From Curtobacterium flaccumfaciens pv. betae (GTDB lineage Bacteria > Actinomycetota > Actinomycetes > Actinomycetales > Microbacteriaceae), in assembly GCF_026241855.1 (NCBI RefSeq), contig NZ_JAPJDC010000001.1, forward strand, positions 1,798,001-1,862,000: DNA of 64,000 nt, given 5' to 3'. The notes below the pieces were generated by a model that was given only the letters and a program-made list of their open reading frames with translations, was not told where the DNA came from and ran no database searches. A program made the position numbers and the translations under genes. Shown in pieces: positions 1 through 8,723 of this stretch; positions within the stretch are counted from its first letter, which is position 1, and each line of letters opens with the position of its first letter.

Positions 1-270
1 GACGGTCGCGCGCTCGAAGGGGCCGCGGCCGTCCTTCGTGTACACGGGCTCCTCGAACGCGACGGTCCACGTGCGCTGTGTCCCGCCGATCTGACTCCCG
101 CCGGGAGCCACGATCACCCCGATCGGCTCGTCGGCCCACTGCTCGCCACCCCGATCGGTGTCGATGACCTGCACGAGGGCACCGATGCCGAGACCGGGAG
201 CGTCGTCGGGGCGGGGACTGGGGGAGCGGCGGCGTCCGAACACGCCATCACCGTAGCGGCGCGTGGTCAT
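1..270 (-). CDS. Hypothetical protein, 3' end outside window
   Basis: Ninety codons are open from an ATG at 270 to the window edge with no stop, so the C-terminus is missing. The N-terminus is Arg/Pro-rich and looks disordered (MTTRRYGDGVFGRRRSPSPR). It is followed by alternating hydrophobic stretches that look like beta strands (GIGALVQVIDTD, RTWTVAFEEPVY). No family was recognised and no clear Shine-Dalgarno precedes the ATG. It follows the repeat array downstream of jetC and does not resemble JetD. It is accepted because codon use is typical and the start falls exactly at the array's edge. Confidence 0.55.
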   Translation of the reverse strand, partial: MTTRRYGDGVFGRRRSPSPRPDDAPGLGIGALVQVIDTDRGGEQWADEPIGVIVAPGGSQIGGTQRTWTVAFEEPVYTKDGRGPFERATV

Positions 271-310
271 GGAACGTCTGTGCGGCAGCTGCCGACACGC
301 TGACGGCCTG

Positions 311-1190
311 GCCGCCGGGTGGTCAGGACACCCCGCCTGCGGCGCGTCGAACGGTCGCAGACCGTCGGCGGCAGCGCCGCCAGGCGACGGTTCGTGACCG
401 CTCGGCGAACCTGAGCGGGGTGTTGCGACCGGCGGGACGACGGCCGGGAGGCCCGTGGCGCGCCCGCACCGCGCCTCCAGGCCGCCGGCGGTCGCGCCCA
501 GAGCGCGGGCCGGGTGGTCAGGACACCCCGTCGACACCGCGTCGAGTGGTCACGAAGTGTCGGCTGCGCCGCCGCCAGGCGACGGTTCGTGACCCCTCGG
601 CGAACCTGAGCGGGGTGTTGCGAGCGGCGGGGCAACGGCCGGGAGGCCCGTGGCGGACCCGCACCGCGCCTCCCGACCGCCGACGGTCGTGTCCAGGCCG
701 CGGCCGGGTGGTCAGGACACCCCGCCTGCAGCGCCTCGAGTGGCCACGAACTGTCGGCTGCGCCGCCGCCATCCGACAGTTCGTGACCGCTCGGCGGACC
801 TGAGCGGGGCGTTGCGACCGGCGGGACGACGGCCGGGAGGCCCGTGGCGGGCCCGCACCGCGCCTCCAGGCCGCTGTCGGTCGCGCCCAAAGCGCGGGCC
901 GGGTGGTCAGGACACCCCGCCGACACCGCGCCGAACGGTCACGAACGGTCGGTTGCGCCGCCGCCAGGCGACGGTTCGTGACCGCTCGGCGGACCTGAGC
1001 GGGGTGTTGCGACCGGCGGGACGACGGCCGGGAGGCCCGTGGCGGGCCCGCACCGCGCCTCCAGGCCGCTGGCCGGGTGGTCAGGACACCCCGCCTGCAG
1101 CGCGTCGAACGGTCACGAACGGTCGGCTGCGCCGCCGCCATCCGACAGTTCGTGACCGCTCGGCGAACCTGAGCGGGGTGTCTCGACCAG
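311..1190. repeat. Tandem array of five ~194-bp palindromic repeat units
   Basis: This 950-bp gene-free stretch is filled by near-identical units. The hairpin core recurs at about 347, 541, 735, 930 and 1106, giving spacings of 194, 194, 195 and about 177 bp. Each unit has a hairpin with arms like GGTCACGAACTGTCGG and CCGACAGTTCGTGACC around a GC-rich loop, then a GGGAGGCCCG...GCACCGCGCCTCC inverted module, then GGTGGTCAGGACACCCCGCC. Copy 3 (about 735-790) has a nearly perfect stem. The array begins just after the divergently read edge of the preceding gene and ends about 30 bp short of the jetC stop. Stop-free frames through it are by-products of composition. Related units occur near 57.2 and 59.5-60.1 kb. 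Confidence 0.9.
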
Positions 1191-1222
1191 CCGACACGCG
1201 CGACCACTCACCGCGGCCCGCG

Positions 1223-4200
1223 TCAGACGGCTGCCGGCTCCACCCGGGCGATCTCGGTGATGGACGAGTGGCCCGTCTCGGGGTGCTTGCGCATCGACAG
1301 GAGCCGCTCCATCGACGGCTCGAGCGCAGTGACCTTGTCGAGCGGCGCACTCACGACGAGCTGGAACCCGAGCCGGAGCCACGCGGTGACCGCACGGCCG
1401 GCGAACTCCGAGTCCGCCTTGATGAACGCCTCGTCGAGGAACACCGGCGCGAACCGGGGCCGGGGACGGGTCTCGTCACCGAGTTGGTAGCGCAGCGCGG
1501 CGCCGACGATGAACGCCACGAGTTCCTGCGTCTCGCCACCGGACTTGTCGCCGAGTGACGAGTACACGCCGAGGTCGTTGCCGTCGGTGTCGTACCGGAC
1601 GGCCGTGATCTCCATGTGCCGGCGGACGTCGAGCACCGCGTCGCGCTGGGTGGTGCGGCCCCGGGCAGCGTCCGGGTCGGGCCGGATGACCGCCATGAAG
1701 CGCCGGAGCCGCCGGAACCGCGTCTCGAGCACGTCGTCGGTCAGCTCTGTGTCGACCGAGGCCGACAGGGCGCGGAGCTCACGGCGGAAGGCGGTGACGT
1801 CCTCGCGGGTGACCCGGCGGATCTGGATCTTCAGGCGGTCCCGGTTCGCGCCGAACGGCAGCTCCCGCAGGATCTCGTTGACCGGCTCGAGGCGCTCCTC
1901 GATCTCGACGACGGCGCGGTCGAAGGCGCCGGCGAGCGGAACGAGGTCCTCGCCGCTCCACTGCGACAGGCGTCGACGCCACTCGCTCCGACGCGCGTGC
2001 AGGCCGGTCGCCACGATCTGGTCGAGGATCGCGTGGTAGTCCGGGTACGACGCGACGCCGGTGCCGAGGTTCGGGTCGGGCCAGGCGTCCTGGTACCGCT
2101 GGAACGTCAGCGTCAACGAGGTCGAGGCTGCTGCGGCACCGTCGAGTGCCTGCGTGAGCCGCTCCTCGAGCCGGCGCTTCAGCCGTCGCGTGGCGTCGTC
2201 GAACCCGTCGACGCCGTCCGGGGCGCCGATCTCCTCGAAGGTCTCCTCGAGCAGGCGGGCCTGCTGGTCGTCCGGCAGCGAACCGGGCGAGGACTCGAAG
2301 CGCTCGAGGATCTCGGCGGCGGCGTCCTGGCCGTCGACGAGCACCGCGTGGCGCTCCTCGAGCCGCTCAACGGACAGTCGTGCGGCGGAGCGACGGTCGG
2401 CGGCCTCGTCGAGGGACTTCCGGAGCCGGGCGACCGAGGCCCGCAGCGTCCGGAGGCCGTCGTCGGCGGCGAGCAGCGCCTGCCGTTCCTCGTCGAGCCG
2501 GGCGAGGGACGTTCCCAGGCCGTCGACGTCGATCGCGGCCCACGTGGCGTCGACCACGTGCTGGTGCGCGGCGCGGAGCACGTCGAGCGCGGTGAGGTCC
2601 TGCGCGACGTCGGTGCGGCGGGCCTCGAGCGTGGCGAGGTCCTGCGCGATCGAGGCGAGCTCCTGCTCGACCGCGGCGACGCGGGCCTCGTTCGTGAAGC
2701 CGATGACGTTCGACTGGCGGCGGTCACCGTGCGCGCCACGACGGCCGTCACGCAGCTGCCCGGACTCGGTGACCCGGCGGCCACCACCGCCGAGGTCGGA
2801 CGCCGAGGCGACACAGCGGGCGTCGGTGCGGTCGGACTCGATCCGCTCGCGCACCCAGGTGCTGAACGGCGACGGCTTGATGGCGAGCTTGCCGGACACC
2901 ATCGCCGGGTCGCCGTCGAGGTCCAGGTGCGGGCCGGTCGGCACACCCTCGAACTGCACGCGGACGGGCAGGCGCAGTGCGTCGATCGCCTCGCTGAAGT
3001 CACCGAGGCGATCCTGGTCGACGAGCAGCGTGCGGGCGACGGGCGCCAGGACGGACTCGATGGCCGTGCGCCAGCGCTCCTCGCCGGGCAGCACGTCGAG
3101 CAGTTCCGCCACGAAGGGCAGTTCGGCCGGGTCGATGCCGGCGGCGCGGGCCATCGCGAGCCGGGCTTCGTGCATCGGCAGCGGCATGGCGCCCTGCCGG
3201 TGCTCGAGCGACTGGCGCTCCTGCCGCAGGGACCGTTCGCGGTCGAGGAGCGGGTACTCCTCGCGGGTGAGGGCGTCGCGGCGCTCGTCGAGGGCCGTGC
3301 GCGCGTCGGTGTACGACCCGAGGAACTCGTGCGAGCTGCGCTGTGCGGCGGTGAAGTCGGCCTCGGTCGCGACGGACGTGCCGAGCACCGCGGTGCGCTC
3401 GTCGAAGGTGCCACGGGTGCGGACCACGGCGTCGCGCTCACGGGTGAGCCGTTCGATGCGGTCCTCGAGCTGGGCGAGCGCGTTGCCGCCCTGGTCGCGG
3501 AGCCGGGCCTCGGCGTCGCGCAGCTCGATCTCGACGGCGGCGTGCCGGGCCTCGGCCGCGGCGACCTCGGCGCGCGATGCCGTGCGCTCCCGGGCGTTGC
3601 GCGAGACCTCGGCGTCGAGCAGGTCGCGCTTCCGCGAGGCCGTCCAGTGCGCGAACGGCGACACCTCGGCGCCGGTCGCGATGCCGTCCAGGGCCGCTGC
3701 GGCTTCGGTCGCGCGCGAGATCTCGTCGTGCAGGTCGGTGATGGGGGAGAGGATGCGGACCTTGCGCTCCTCGGTGTCCATCGCCTCGTACGCCTCGTCG
3801 AGGGCGGAGAAGTGTGCGAGGGCCCGGTCGGCCGCCTCGTACGTGCCGGGGGTCTCGAGCACGAGCGACTTGTACAGCGCGTCGACGGTCGGCAGGTGCT
3901 GGCCGGCCTGGATCCGGGCGAGCAGGCGCATCGCCCGGTTGCCGCCGCCGGAGTCACCGATGCCCAGCCGCGTCTGCAGCGTGTACGCGAGCTCCTGGTA
4001 GGTGTCGCGGATGACGAGCCCCGGAACGCGACCGGTCAGCTCGAGGTGGTGGAACCGCGACGGCACGAACTCCTCGAGCCGGCGCAGGTCGAAGGTGTCG
4101 TCGACCGTCGCCATGGTCATCTGGATGTCGCCGACCCCGCGGGCGCGCTTCGGCACGATGTACGCACGCAGCACCGTGAAGCGCCGCTCGTCGTCGTTCC

Positions 4201-4591
4201 GGAACGTGACCGCCGCAGCGCCCCAGGTGGTCTGGTCGTCGCCGCGCAGGTTCACGTCGCGCAGGCTGCCGGTCTCCGGGTCGCGCCGGGTGTCGACCTT
4301 GCCGCGCAGGTACGTGAGCAGGTTGCGCTGGTCGGCGCTGCGGGCGCGGCCGGTGGTGGCGTCGTTGGAGGCGCCGTTGAACGGCACGTCGGACGGCATC
4401 ATCACGGCCAGGTAGGCGTCCATCAGCGTGGACTTGCCCGTGCCCGAGGCGCCGGAGATGAGCGTCGCCGTGCCGGACAGCTCGACCTGCCGGTGGCCGT
4501 GGAACCCACCCCAGTTGACGACCTGCATCGACTCGGCGCGCCACTGCGCGACCGTGTCGAAGAGCGCCGGGATCTCGAACGTGTCGGTCAC
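1223..4591 (-). CDS. jetC: JetC/MksB-like SMC-type ATPase (Wadjet-family)
   Basis: An SMC-like ATPase subunit that in Wadjet/Mks complexes loops DNA and restricts plasmids. At 1,122 aa it has the family's usual length. The N-terminal half of the ATPase has a Walker A, GASGTGKST, at residues 47-55, and a long Arg/Glu/Ala-rich coiled coil fills the middle. The C-terminus carries a signature-like SGGE near residue 1017 and a Walker B, VFLDEAF, near 1050, followed by a switch-type stretch (LVVSAPLDKV). The ATG overlaps the jetB stop as ATGA, so translation is coupled. It is the last gene of the operon, and the repeat array follows instead of the expected jetD nuclease. Family assignment is strong; the Wadjet versus MksB label is inference. 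Confidence 0.85.
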   Translation of the reverse strand: MTDTFEIPALFDTVAQWRAESMQVVNWGGFHGHRQVELSGTATLISGASGTGKSTLMDAYLAVMMPSDVPFNGASNDATTGRARSADQRNLLTYLRGKVDTRRDPETGSLRDVNLRGDDQTTWGAAAVTFRNDDERRFTVLRAYIVPKRARGVGDIQMTMATVDDTFDLRRLEEFVPSRFHHLELTGRVPGLVIRDTYQELAYTLQTRLGIGDSGGGNRAMRLLARIQAGQHLPTVDALYKSLVLETPGTYEAADRALAHFSALDEAYEAMDTEERKVRILSPITDLHDEISRATEAAAALDGIATGAEVSPFAHWTASRKRDLLDAEVSRNARERTASRAEVAAAEARHAAVEIELRDAEARLRDQGGNALAQLEDRIERLTRERDAVVRTRGTFDERTAVLGTSVATEADFTAAQRSSHEFLGSYTDARTALDERRDALTREEYPLLDRERSLRQERQSLEHRQGAMPLPMHEARLAMARAAGIDPAELPFVAELLDVLPGEERWRTAIESVLAPVARTLLVDQDRLGDFSEAIDALRLPVRVQFEGVPTGPHLDLDGDPAMVSGKLAIKPSPFSTWVRERIESDRTDARCVASASDLGGGGRRVTESGQLRDGRRGAHGDRRQSNVIGFTNEARVAAVEQELASIAQDLATLEARRTDVAQDLTALDVLRAAHQHVVDATWAAIDVDGLGTSLARLDEERQALLAADDGLRTLRASVARLRKSLDEAADRRSAARLSVERLEERHAVLVDGQDAAAEILERFESSPGSLPDDQQARLLEETFEEIGAPDGVDGFDDATRRLKRRLEERLTQALDGAAAASTSLTLTFQRYQDAWPDPNLGTGVASYPDYHAILDQIVATGLHARRSEWRRRLSQWSGEDLVPLAGAFDRAVVEIEERLEPVNEILRELPFGANRDRLKIQIRRVTREDVTAFRRELRALSASVDTELTDDVLETRFRRLRRFMAVIRPDPDAARGRTTQRDAVLDVRRHMEITAVRYDTDGNDLGVYSSLGDKSGGETQELVAFIVGAALRYQLGDETRPRPRFAPVFLDEAFIKADSEFAGRAVTAWLRLGFQLVVSAPLDKVTALEPSMERLLSMRKHPETGHSSITEIARVEPAAV

Positions 4592-5376
4592 GCTTCCGTC
4601 TCGCCTTCGTCGTCGGTGTCGGTCTCGGCTTCGCCGTCTGCCGGGAGGCCCGGGTCGTCCCCGTCGGTCGGCTCGCCACCCGGGGCGGTCGCCTCACCCT
4701 GCGCGGTGGTGGTCCGCAGCCAGGCGTCCAGTTCGAGCAGGCGCTCCAGGGGGAGCAGCACCTCGACGACGCTCGCCACCCGGAAACGGTCCGGGTCGGA
4801 GGTGCGGATCAGGATGCGTGCGGTCACGAGACGCTCGATCGCTTTGGCGACCCGGCCCTCGTCGCGGGTGCGGTCGGTCGCGGTCGCCGGACGGAAGCCC
4901 GCCACGTGCCCGAGGATCTCGGACCGGTCGACGACGACCTGGTCCGGGCCCGGTCGGGCGTCGGCGCGCAGGCGCATCCGCAGGTAGACGAGGACGATCG
5001 TCTCCTCGCGGGTGTACGGCAGGTCGCGGAGCAGGGTCGGGAACGTGCGGCGCTGGCTCTCCGACCGGGCCTGGCGCTTCCACGCGACCTCGCGGTCACG
5101 GTCGACGTGCAACTCGAGGAACAGGTCGTTCAGGCGGGACCGCAGCTGGTACTCGGCGTCGAGGACCGCACGCCACTCGTCGGGGTGCGTGCGGGAGCTG
5201 ACGTACGAGTGCCGCAGCAGGGCCACCAGGGCGCGTCGCTGGTGCTCGTCGAGCCGGCCCTCGTCGCCCTCGAAGAGGGCGAAGCTGGACTCGTCACGCT
5301 CGTCGTCCTGCATCACGGATGCGGGGTCGTCGTAGGGGACCGTCTCGTCGACCGGTGCCGGCGTCGTGTCGCTCAC
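4588..5376 (-). CDS. jetB: JetB/MksE-like protein (DUF4194)
   Basis: The small winged-helix (kite-like) subunit that bridges JetA and the JetC ATPase in Wadjet complexes. The product is 262 aa, with an acidic N-terminal tail and an acidic, Gly/Pro-rich C-terminal tail flanking the conserved core (residues about 45-215; RDLPYTREETIVLVYLRMRL and RVAKAIERLVTARIL are visible). The GTG at 5376 was chosen because it overlaps the jetA stop (GTGA) and has AGGAGG just upstream; a longer stop-free extension upstream lies in the jetA antiphase and is spurious. Its stop overlaps the jetC ATG. Identification rests on the core sequence and on its place between jetA-like and jetC-like genes. Confidence 0.8.
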   Translation of the reverse strand: MSDTTPAPVDETVPYDDPASVMQDDERDESSFALFEGDEGRLDEHQRRALVALLRHSYVSSRTHPDEWRAVLDAEYQLRSRLNDLFLELHVDRDREVAWKRQARSESQRRTFPTLLRDLPYTREETIVLVYLRMRLRADARPGPDQVVVDRSEILGHVAGFRPATATDRTRDEGRVAKAIERLVTARILIRTSDPDRFRVASVVEVLLPLERLLELDAWLRTTTAQGEATAPGGEPTDGDDPGLPADGEAETDTDDEGETEA

Positions 5377-6938
5377 CGTGCCTCCTGTGCGTTCTCGTCG
5401 TGTGCGTCGCCGACCGGAGTGCGCTCGTCGTCGAGCGCAGCGGTGGGCATGTGGAAGGTGATCGCGGTGCCGTCGGGGCGCACCGTGCGGTGCTCGGCGA
5501 CGTGGGCGGCCGACTCGAAGTCGTCGCGCCCCGTCAGCAGGTGCGCGAGGCCGAAGAGCTCGACCGGTCGGCGCTGCTCGGGCGGCAGCCCGTGGAACGC
5601 ATCGACGCTGGAGTCGGCCTCGGCGAAGCGGAGTGCCGCGCGCAGCTCGGTCAGGAGCGGCCCACCGTGCTTGCGGAGCATCTCGACGTCGAGGTCCTCG
5701 AAGACGTCGTCGTCGGGCTCCTCGATGGGCGGCGGCACGGACTCGGCGTCCGGGTCGTAGAAGCGCTCGCGCAGCGTGCCGACCTCGGCCGCCGCCGGCA
5801 GGAGCGGCAGCGGGATCCGGTCGCGTGCGCCGCCCTGGTCCATCAGGGTGGCGAGGCCGCGGTTGATCGAGCGGAGCACCGCGTCGAGCTCGCGGTCGCG
5901 CACCACGTCGTGGGCGACGATCTGGTCGCGGAGCGTGGCGGTGAGCTGACGGCGCTGGGCGAGGACGTCCTCGATGCCCTGGCGCAGGATCGTCACGGTG
6001 TTGCGGAAGGCCCGACGCTCGCCGGCTCCGAGGCCCTGCGCGAACGGGTGCGCCAGGATCGTCGCGATGTCGTCGCGGAGCCGCAGGAGCAGGGCGTCGT
6101 CGCGGAGGAGCTCGAAGGCACCCTCGAAGGCACGGCCCTCGGGCGTCGCTTCCATCAGGTTGTCCGTGCGCGCCAGGTAGTCGTCGAGGATCTCGCCGAT
6201 CGGGCGGACCTCTTGCCGGAAGTCCTCGACGATCGAGCGGTGCATCGTCGCGACCGCTTCTTCCACGCGCTTGAAGTCGCTCGGCAGCTGCCGGATCAGG
6301 TCGGAGATGTTCGTGTACCCGTCGCGCATCCGGTCGTCGTCGACGGCCACGACGTCGTCGCCGTGCTCCAGGCGCTCCCGCTCGGCCTGCAGCTCGGCGA
6401 TCTGGGCGTCGATCCGGCGGATCTGCACGTCGGGGTCGGGTTCGGCGCGGGCCGCCCACCGGTGCACCGCGTCCACGATCATCGCCAGCCGGCTCTCGCT
6501 GATCAGGGCGCGGTCGGCCGACAGGGCGTCGACGAGGCTCAGGGCCTCGAGGGCGTGGCTGGTCAGGGAGTACTGCTCGTCGCCGTCGGGGGAGTTCGAG
6601 CGGACGAGCCACTGGGCGCCGACCCACTCGCGGCACAGCGCCCGGCCGTTCGGGCGGGCCTCCTGCTCGCCCCCGGTCGGCTCGCTGTCGGTCTGCGCAC
6701 TGGCTGCCGGCACCGCCTGGTCGCTGGCGGGCACGCGGGCACCCGCCGCCTGCAGGCGCGCGACGTGCTCCTCGACCTGCAGGTGCATGCGGTCGGCGGG
6801 GACGTACTGCACGTCGCGGTCGAAGACCGTGCGGAACACGGCGAGGACCGTGGCGCTGGTCGGCCGGGACATGAGCCGCAGGGTCGGACGGTCGAGGACC
6901 GCTCGGACCCGGGCGAACTCGAGGTCGACGTCGGTCAT
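5373..6938 (-). CDS. jetA: JetA/MksF-like protein (DUF3375)
   Basis: The kleisin-type subunit of a Wadjet/Mks complex; 521 aa. It begins MTDVDLEFARVRAVLDRPTL and contains helical segments of the DUF3375 type, including IDAQIAELQAERERLEHGDD and a long central helix-rich region. The ATG at 6938 has AAGGGG four bases upstream. The frame stays open further upstream, but that would run through a tRNA gene and its terminator, so the ATG is preferred. It is the first gene of the jetABC operon, directly downstream of tRNA-Val on the same strand, a common landing place for defence genes. Function is inferred from family and gene order. Confidence 0.8.
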   Translation of the reverse strand: MTDVDLEFARVRAVLDRPTLRLMSRPTSATVLAVFRTVFDRDVQYVPADRMHLQVEEHVARLQAAGARVPASDQAVPAASAQTDSEPTGGEQEARPNGRALCREWVGAQWLVRSNSPDGDEQYSLTSHALEALSLVDALSADRALISESRLAMIVDAVHRWAARAEPDPDVQIRRIDAQIAELQAERERLEHGDDVVAVDDDRMRDGYTNISDLIRQLPSDFKRVEEAVATMHRSIVEDFRQEVRPIGEILDDYLARTDNLMEATPEGRAFEGAFELLRDDALLLRLRDDIATILAHPFAQGLGAGERRAFRNTVTILRQGIEDVLAQRRQLTATLRDQIVAHDVVRDRELDAVLRSINRGLATLMDQGGARDRIPLPLLPAAAEVGTLRERFYDPDAESVPPPIEEPDDDVFEDLDVEMLRKHGGPLLTELRAALRFAEADSSVDAFHGLPPEQRRPVELFGLAHLLTGRDDFESAAHVAEHRTVRPDGTAITFHMPTAALDDERTPVGDAHDENAQEAR

Positions 6939-6996
6939 GCGCCCCTTCGTCCGATCGTGCTGGTGGTCTGGCCCGCGTGCTGCGGCCTGATGAGAT

Positions 6997-7032
6997 GACA
7001 AGAGCCCGACGCTGCTGCGTCGGGCTCTTGTC
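6997..7032 (-). terminator. Hairpin terminator after tRNA-Val
   Basis: A 15-bp perfect stem, GACAAGAGCCCGACG with CGTCGGGCTCTTGTC, closes a six-base loop. It lies between tRNA-Val and jetA on the minus strand, so it should end the tRNA transcript and insulate jetA. Confidence 0.75.
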
Positions 7033-7053
7033 GGTGGTGTTCGTGTTGCTCTG

Positions 7054-7126
7054 TGGGCGATACCAGACTCGAACTGATGACCTCTTCGGTGTGAACGAAG
7101 CGCGCTACCAACTGCGCCAATCGCCC
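7054..7126 (-). tRNA. tRNA-Val(CAC)
   Basis: A full cloverleaf on the minus strand. The acceptor stem is GGGCGAT/ATCGCCC with discriminator A. The anticodon stem CTTCG/CGAAG closes the loop TTCACAC, giving anticodon CAC, and the T arm contains GTTCGAGTC. No CCA is encoded. A strong hairpin follows before jetA. Confidence 0.95.
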
Positions 7127-7341
7127 CCTGCACTGTTCGTGCGGATCGATACTAGCGGAAGTCCGGCGGTGCATCGAACACATCGCGCGGCCCGGGTGTG
7201 GCGCGCTGCCCACAGGGGGTGTCGAACCGCCCCGATCCGCATGAACTCGGGGGACACGCCCGGTGAACGGGGAGGATTTTGGTGGAAGTGCCCCGGTGCG
7301 TATAGAGTTTACGTCGTCGCCGCGACAGCGGAACGACAAGT

Positions 7342-7413
7342 GCGGATGTGGCGCAGTGGTAGCGCATCACCTTGCCAAGGTGAGGGTCGCGAGTTCGAAT
7401 CTCGTCATCCGCT
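7342..7413 (+). tRNA. tRNA-Gly(GCC), copy 1
   Basis: The acceptor stem is GCGGATG/CATCCGC. The anticodon stem TCACC/GGTGA closes the loop TTGCCAA, giving anticodon GCC, and the T arm contains GTTCGAATC. It is base-for-base identical to the copy at 26211. A TATAGAGT box about 40 bp upstream could be its -10. It is the first of three plus-strand tRNA genes in a row. Confidence 0.95.
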
Positions 7414-7495
7414 CGAGTGTGGGTCTTCTCGAAGGCCCGCGACTCACCAGAGGGTATCCCACCGTTCGGGTACTCACGGAGACGTGAACCTCGAT

Positions 7496-7566
7496 GGTGG
7501 GGTGGCCGAGAGGCTAGGCAGCGGCCTGCAAAGCCGTCCACGCGGGTTCGAATCCCGTCCCCACCT
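7496..7566 (+). tRNA. tRNA-Cys(GCA)
   Basis: The acceptor stem is GGTGGGG/CCCCACC. The anticodon stem GCGGC/GCCGT (one G-T pair) closes the loop CTGCAAA, giving anticodon GCA. The T arm contains GTTCGAATC. It sits between tRNA-Gly and tRNA-Val on the same strand. Confidence 0.95.
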
Positions 7567-7616
7567 CCAGATCCACCCTCCAAGACCTTGATGGACTCCG
7601 GTCCACGCAGGGACTT

Positions 7617-7688
7617 GGGCGATTGGCGCAGCGGTAGCGCGCTTCCCTGACACGGAAGAGGTCACTGGTTCGATCCCAGTATCGCCCA
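7617..7688 (+). tRNA. tRNA-Val(GAC)
   Basis: The acceptor stem is GGGCGAT/ATCGCCC with discriminator A, followed by genomic CCA at 7689-7691. The anticodon stem CTTCC/GGAAG closes the loop CTGACAC, giving anticodon GAC. A strong terminator hairpin follows directly. Confidence 0.95.
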
Positions 7689-7697
7689 CCACCACGA

Positions 7698-7734
7698 AGC
7701 CCCCGGCAGGACCACCAGGTCCGGCCGGGGGCTT
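7698..7734 (+). terminator. Hairpin terminator after the tRNA cluster
   Basis: The arms AGCCCCCGGC and GCCGGGGGCT enclose a smaller internal GGACC/GGTCC hairpin and are followed by TTTCT. It ends the tRNA-Gly-Cys-Val transcript. Confidence 0.75.
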
Positions 7735-7804
7735 TCTGCTTCGTTCCGGTCTGCTCGCCGTTCCTAGTCCGCCAGGACCGCGATGCTCCGTGGACCCCGC
7801 CCGG

Positions 7805-7810
7805 TACGGT
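7805..7810 (+). promoter_or_regulatory. Likely -10 of a leaderless transcript
   Basis: TACGGT lies seven bases before the ATG at 7818 and no Shine-Dalgarno is present. This matches the TAnnnT-plus-6/7-nt pattern seen before several other genes in the window. Confidence 0.4.
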
Positions 7811-7817
7811 GGTGGTC

Positions 7818-8198
7818 ATGCAGATCGGCCGGAGGTGGAAGCGTGCCCGACGCGCGACCACGCCGGTGCTGTTCCACAAGGTCTGCGAGTGGCAGCGGAA
7901 CGATCGGGACCCCGGCGACGTCGTCACCGAACGAGGAGTCTGGCTGGCGTTCACCGCGCGCCGAGTCGCGGTCTACGAGTTCGACGGCCGTGACACCCAC
8001 GCTTCAGTGCATCAACCGGACGAGCTGCTCGACCCGCAGTGGCAGGAGAAGATCGACGAGGCGCCGGCAGCGTGGCTCCTGACGCACCTGGAACGATTCG
8101 CGAGCGGAGTGGACGTCCGCCGGGCGGTGTTGGACGACTACGCCCTCCGGCACGGTGGCGGATCACCGCCGACCATCGAGTGGGCGATCCGGCTGTAG
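7818..8198 (+). CDS. Hypothetical protein, 126 aa
   Basis: A small soluble protein with a basic N-terminus (MQIGRRWKRARR) and a mixed alpha/beta pattern after it (RGVWLAFTARRVAVYEFDG, AAWLLTHLERFASGVDVRRAV). No family was recognised. The ATG at 7818 was preferred to two in-frame GTGs a few codons upstream because a TACGGT -10 lies at the spacing expected for leaderless initiation. It stands alone after the tRNA cluster, at the start of an accessory-looking stretch. Confidence 0.6.
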   Translation: MQIGRRWKRARRATTPVLFHKVCEWQRNDRDPGDVVTERGVWLAFTARRVAVYEFDGRDTHASVHQPDELLDPQWQEKIDEAPAAWLLTHLERFASGVDVRRAVLDDYALRHGGGSPPTIEWAIRL

Positions 8199-8393
8199 CG
8201 ACGGCGTTCCCTCGAGGCCGACCGGGATGGCCCAGACCGAGCCGATTATCCGGCGCCTCAACAGTGCTGAGATCCCGGGGTCGATCGGTTGATCGGTCGG
8301 GTCAGACTCCGTCGGGCGCTGCCTGTGGGGTCTCGCCGGGGCGGACCTGCGAGCCTTTCGTCGTTCCCGTTCCCGTTCCCCGCCCCGCGCCGC

Positions 8394-8700
8394 TCAGCTG
8401 ACCGGGTTCCGGCGCAGCAGGAACGTGCCTGCCTCGACGGCCGCACGGACCGCGGTGAGTGTCTCCGAGGGTGCGTGTCCCGTCGTGTCGATCACGTGGT
8501 GTTCGAGCGGCCGGAGCGCGGAGAACTGCTCCCGCATCGCGAGGATCGGCGCCTCGTCGACGAGGGCGTCCGGAAGTGGTGCAGCATCCACGGCCCGACG
8601 ATGCCGTCGACGACGACCACGAACCCGGGAACGAAGCAGCGGCCGCCGCAGCGTCCATGAGCTCGGAGGCGAGCCGCTGCCACGAGCCCGCACACGGGGT
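8394..8700 (-). pseudogene. Relic of a P-loop (AAA-type) small-molecule kinase
   Basis: Three minus-strand frames together spell a familiar order but are broken by at least two frameshifts: an N-proximal piece (QRLASELMDAAAAAASF, about 8640-8700), a middle piece (FVVVVDGIVGPWMLHHF, about 8571-8637) and a C-terminal piece (LEHHVIDTTGHAPSETLTAV..., 8397-8570). The last two resemble the VVDGIVGPW and HVLDTTG parts of shikimate-kinase-like or phosphotransferase-like AAA proteins. No Walker A was found upstream. It is interpreted as a decayed gene whose 5' part is lost; sequencing error could explain one shift but hardly all. Confidence 0.45.
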
Positions 8701-8723
8701 CGTCGGAGGTCGGACACGCGCGA

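Noticed and set aside
311-1190. CRISPR array or IS element
   Set aside because: Spacing is too long and there are no unique spacers; no transposase or target-site duplication is seen.
518-1207. Repeat-protein-like frames in the first array
   Set aside because: All frames of the array are open for the same compositional reason, and the units are palindromic, as expected for non-coding elements.
1616-4987. A 1,123-codon open frame on the plus strand opposite jetC and jetB
   Set aside because: It is antisense to genes with intact ATPase motifs. Such mirror frames arise from high GC, and its sequence is a Val/Gly/Arg-rich low-information translation.
4588-6636. A longer JetB with 400 extra N-terminal residues
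   Set aside because: The extension is the wrong-frame reading of jetA. The GTG overlapping the jetA stop with AGGAGG upstream is the natural start.
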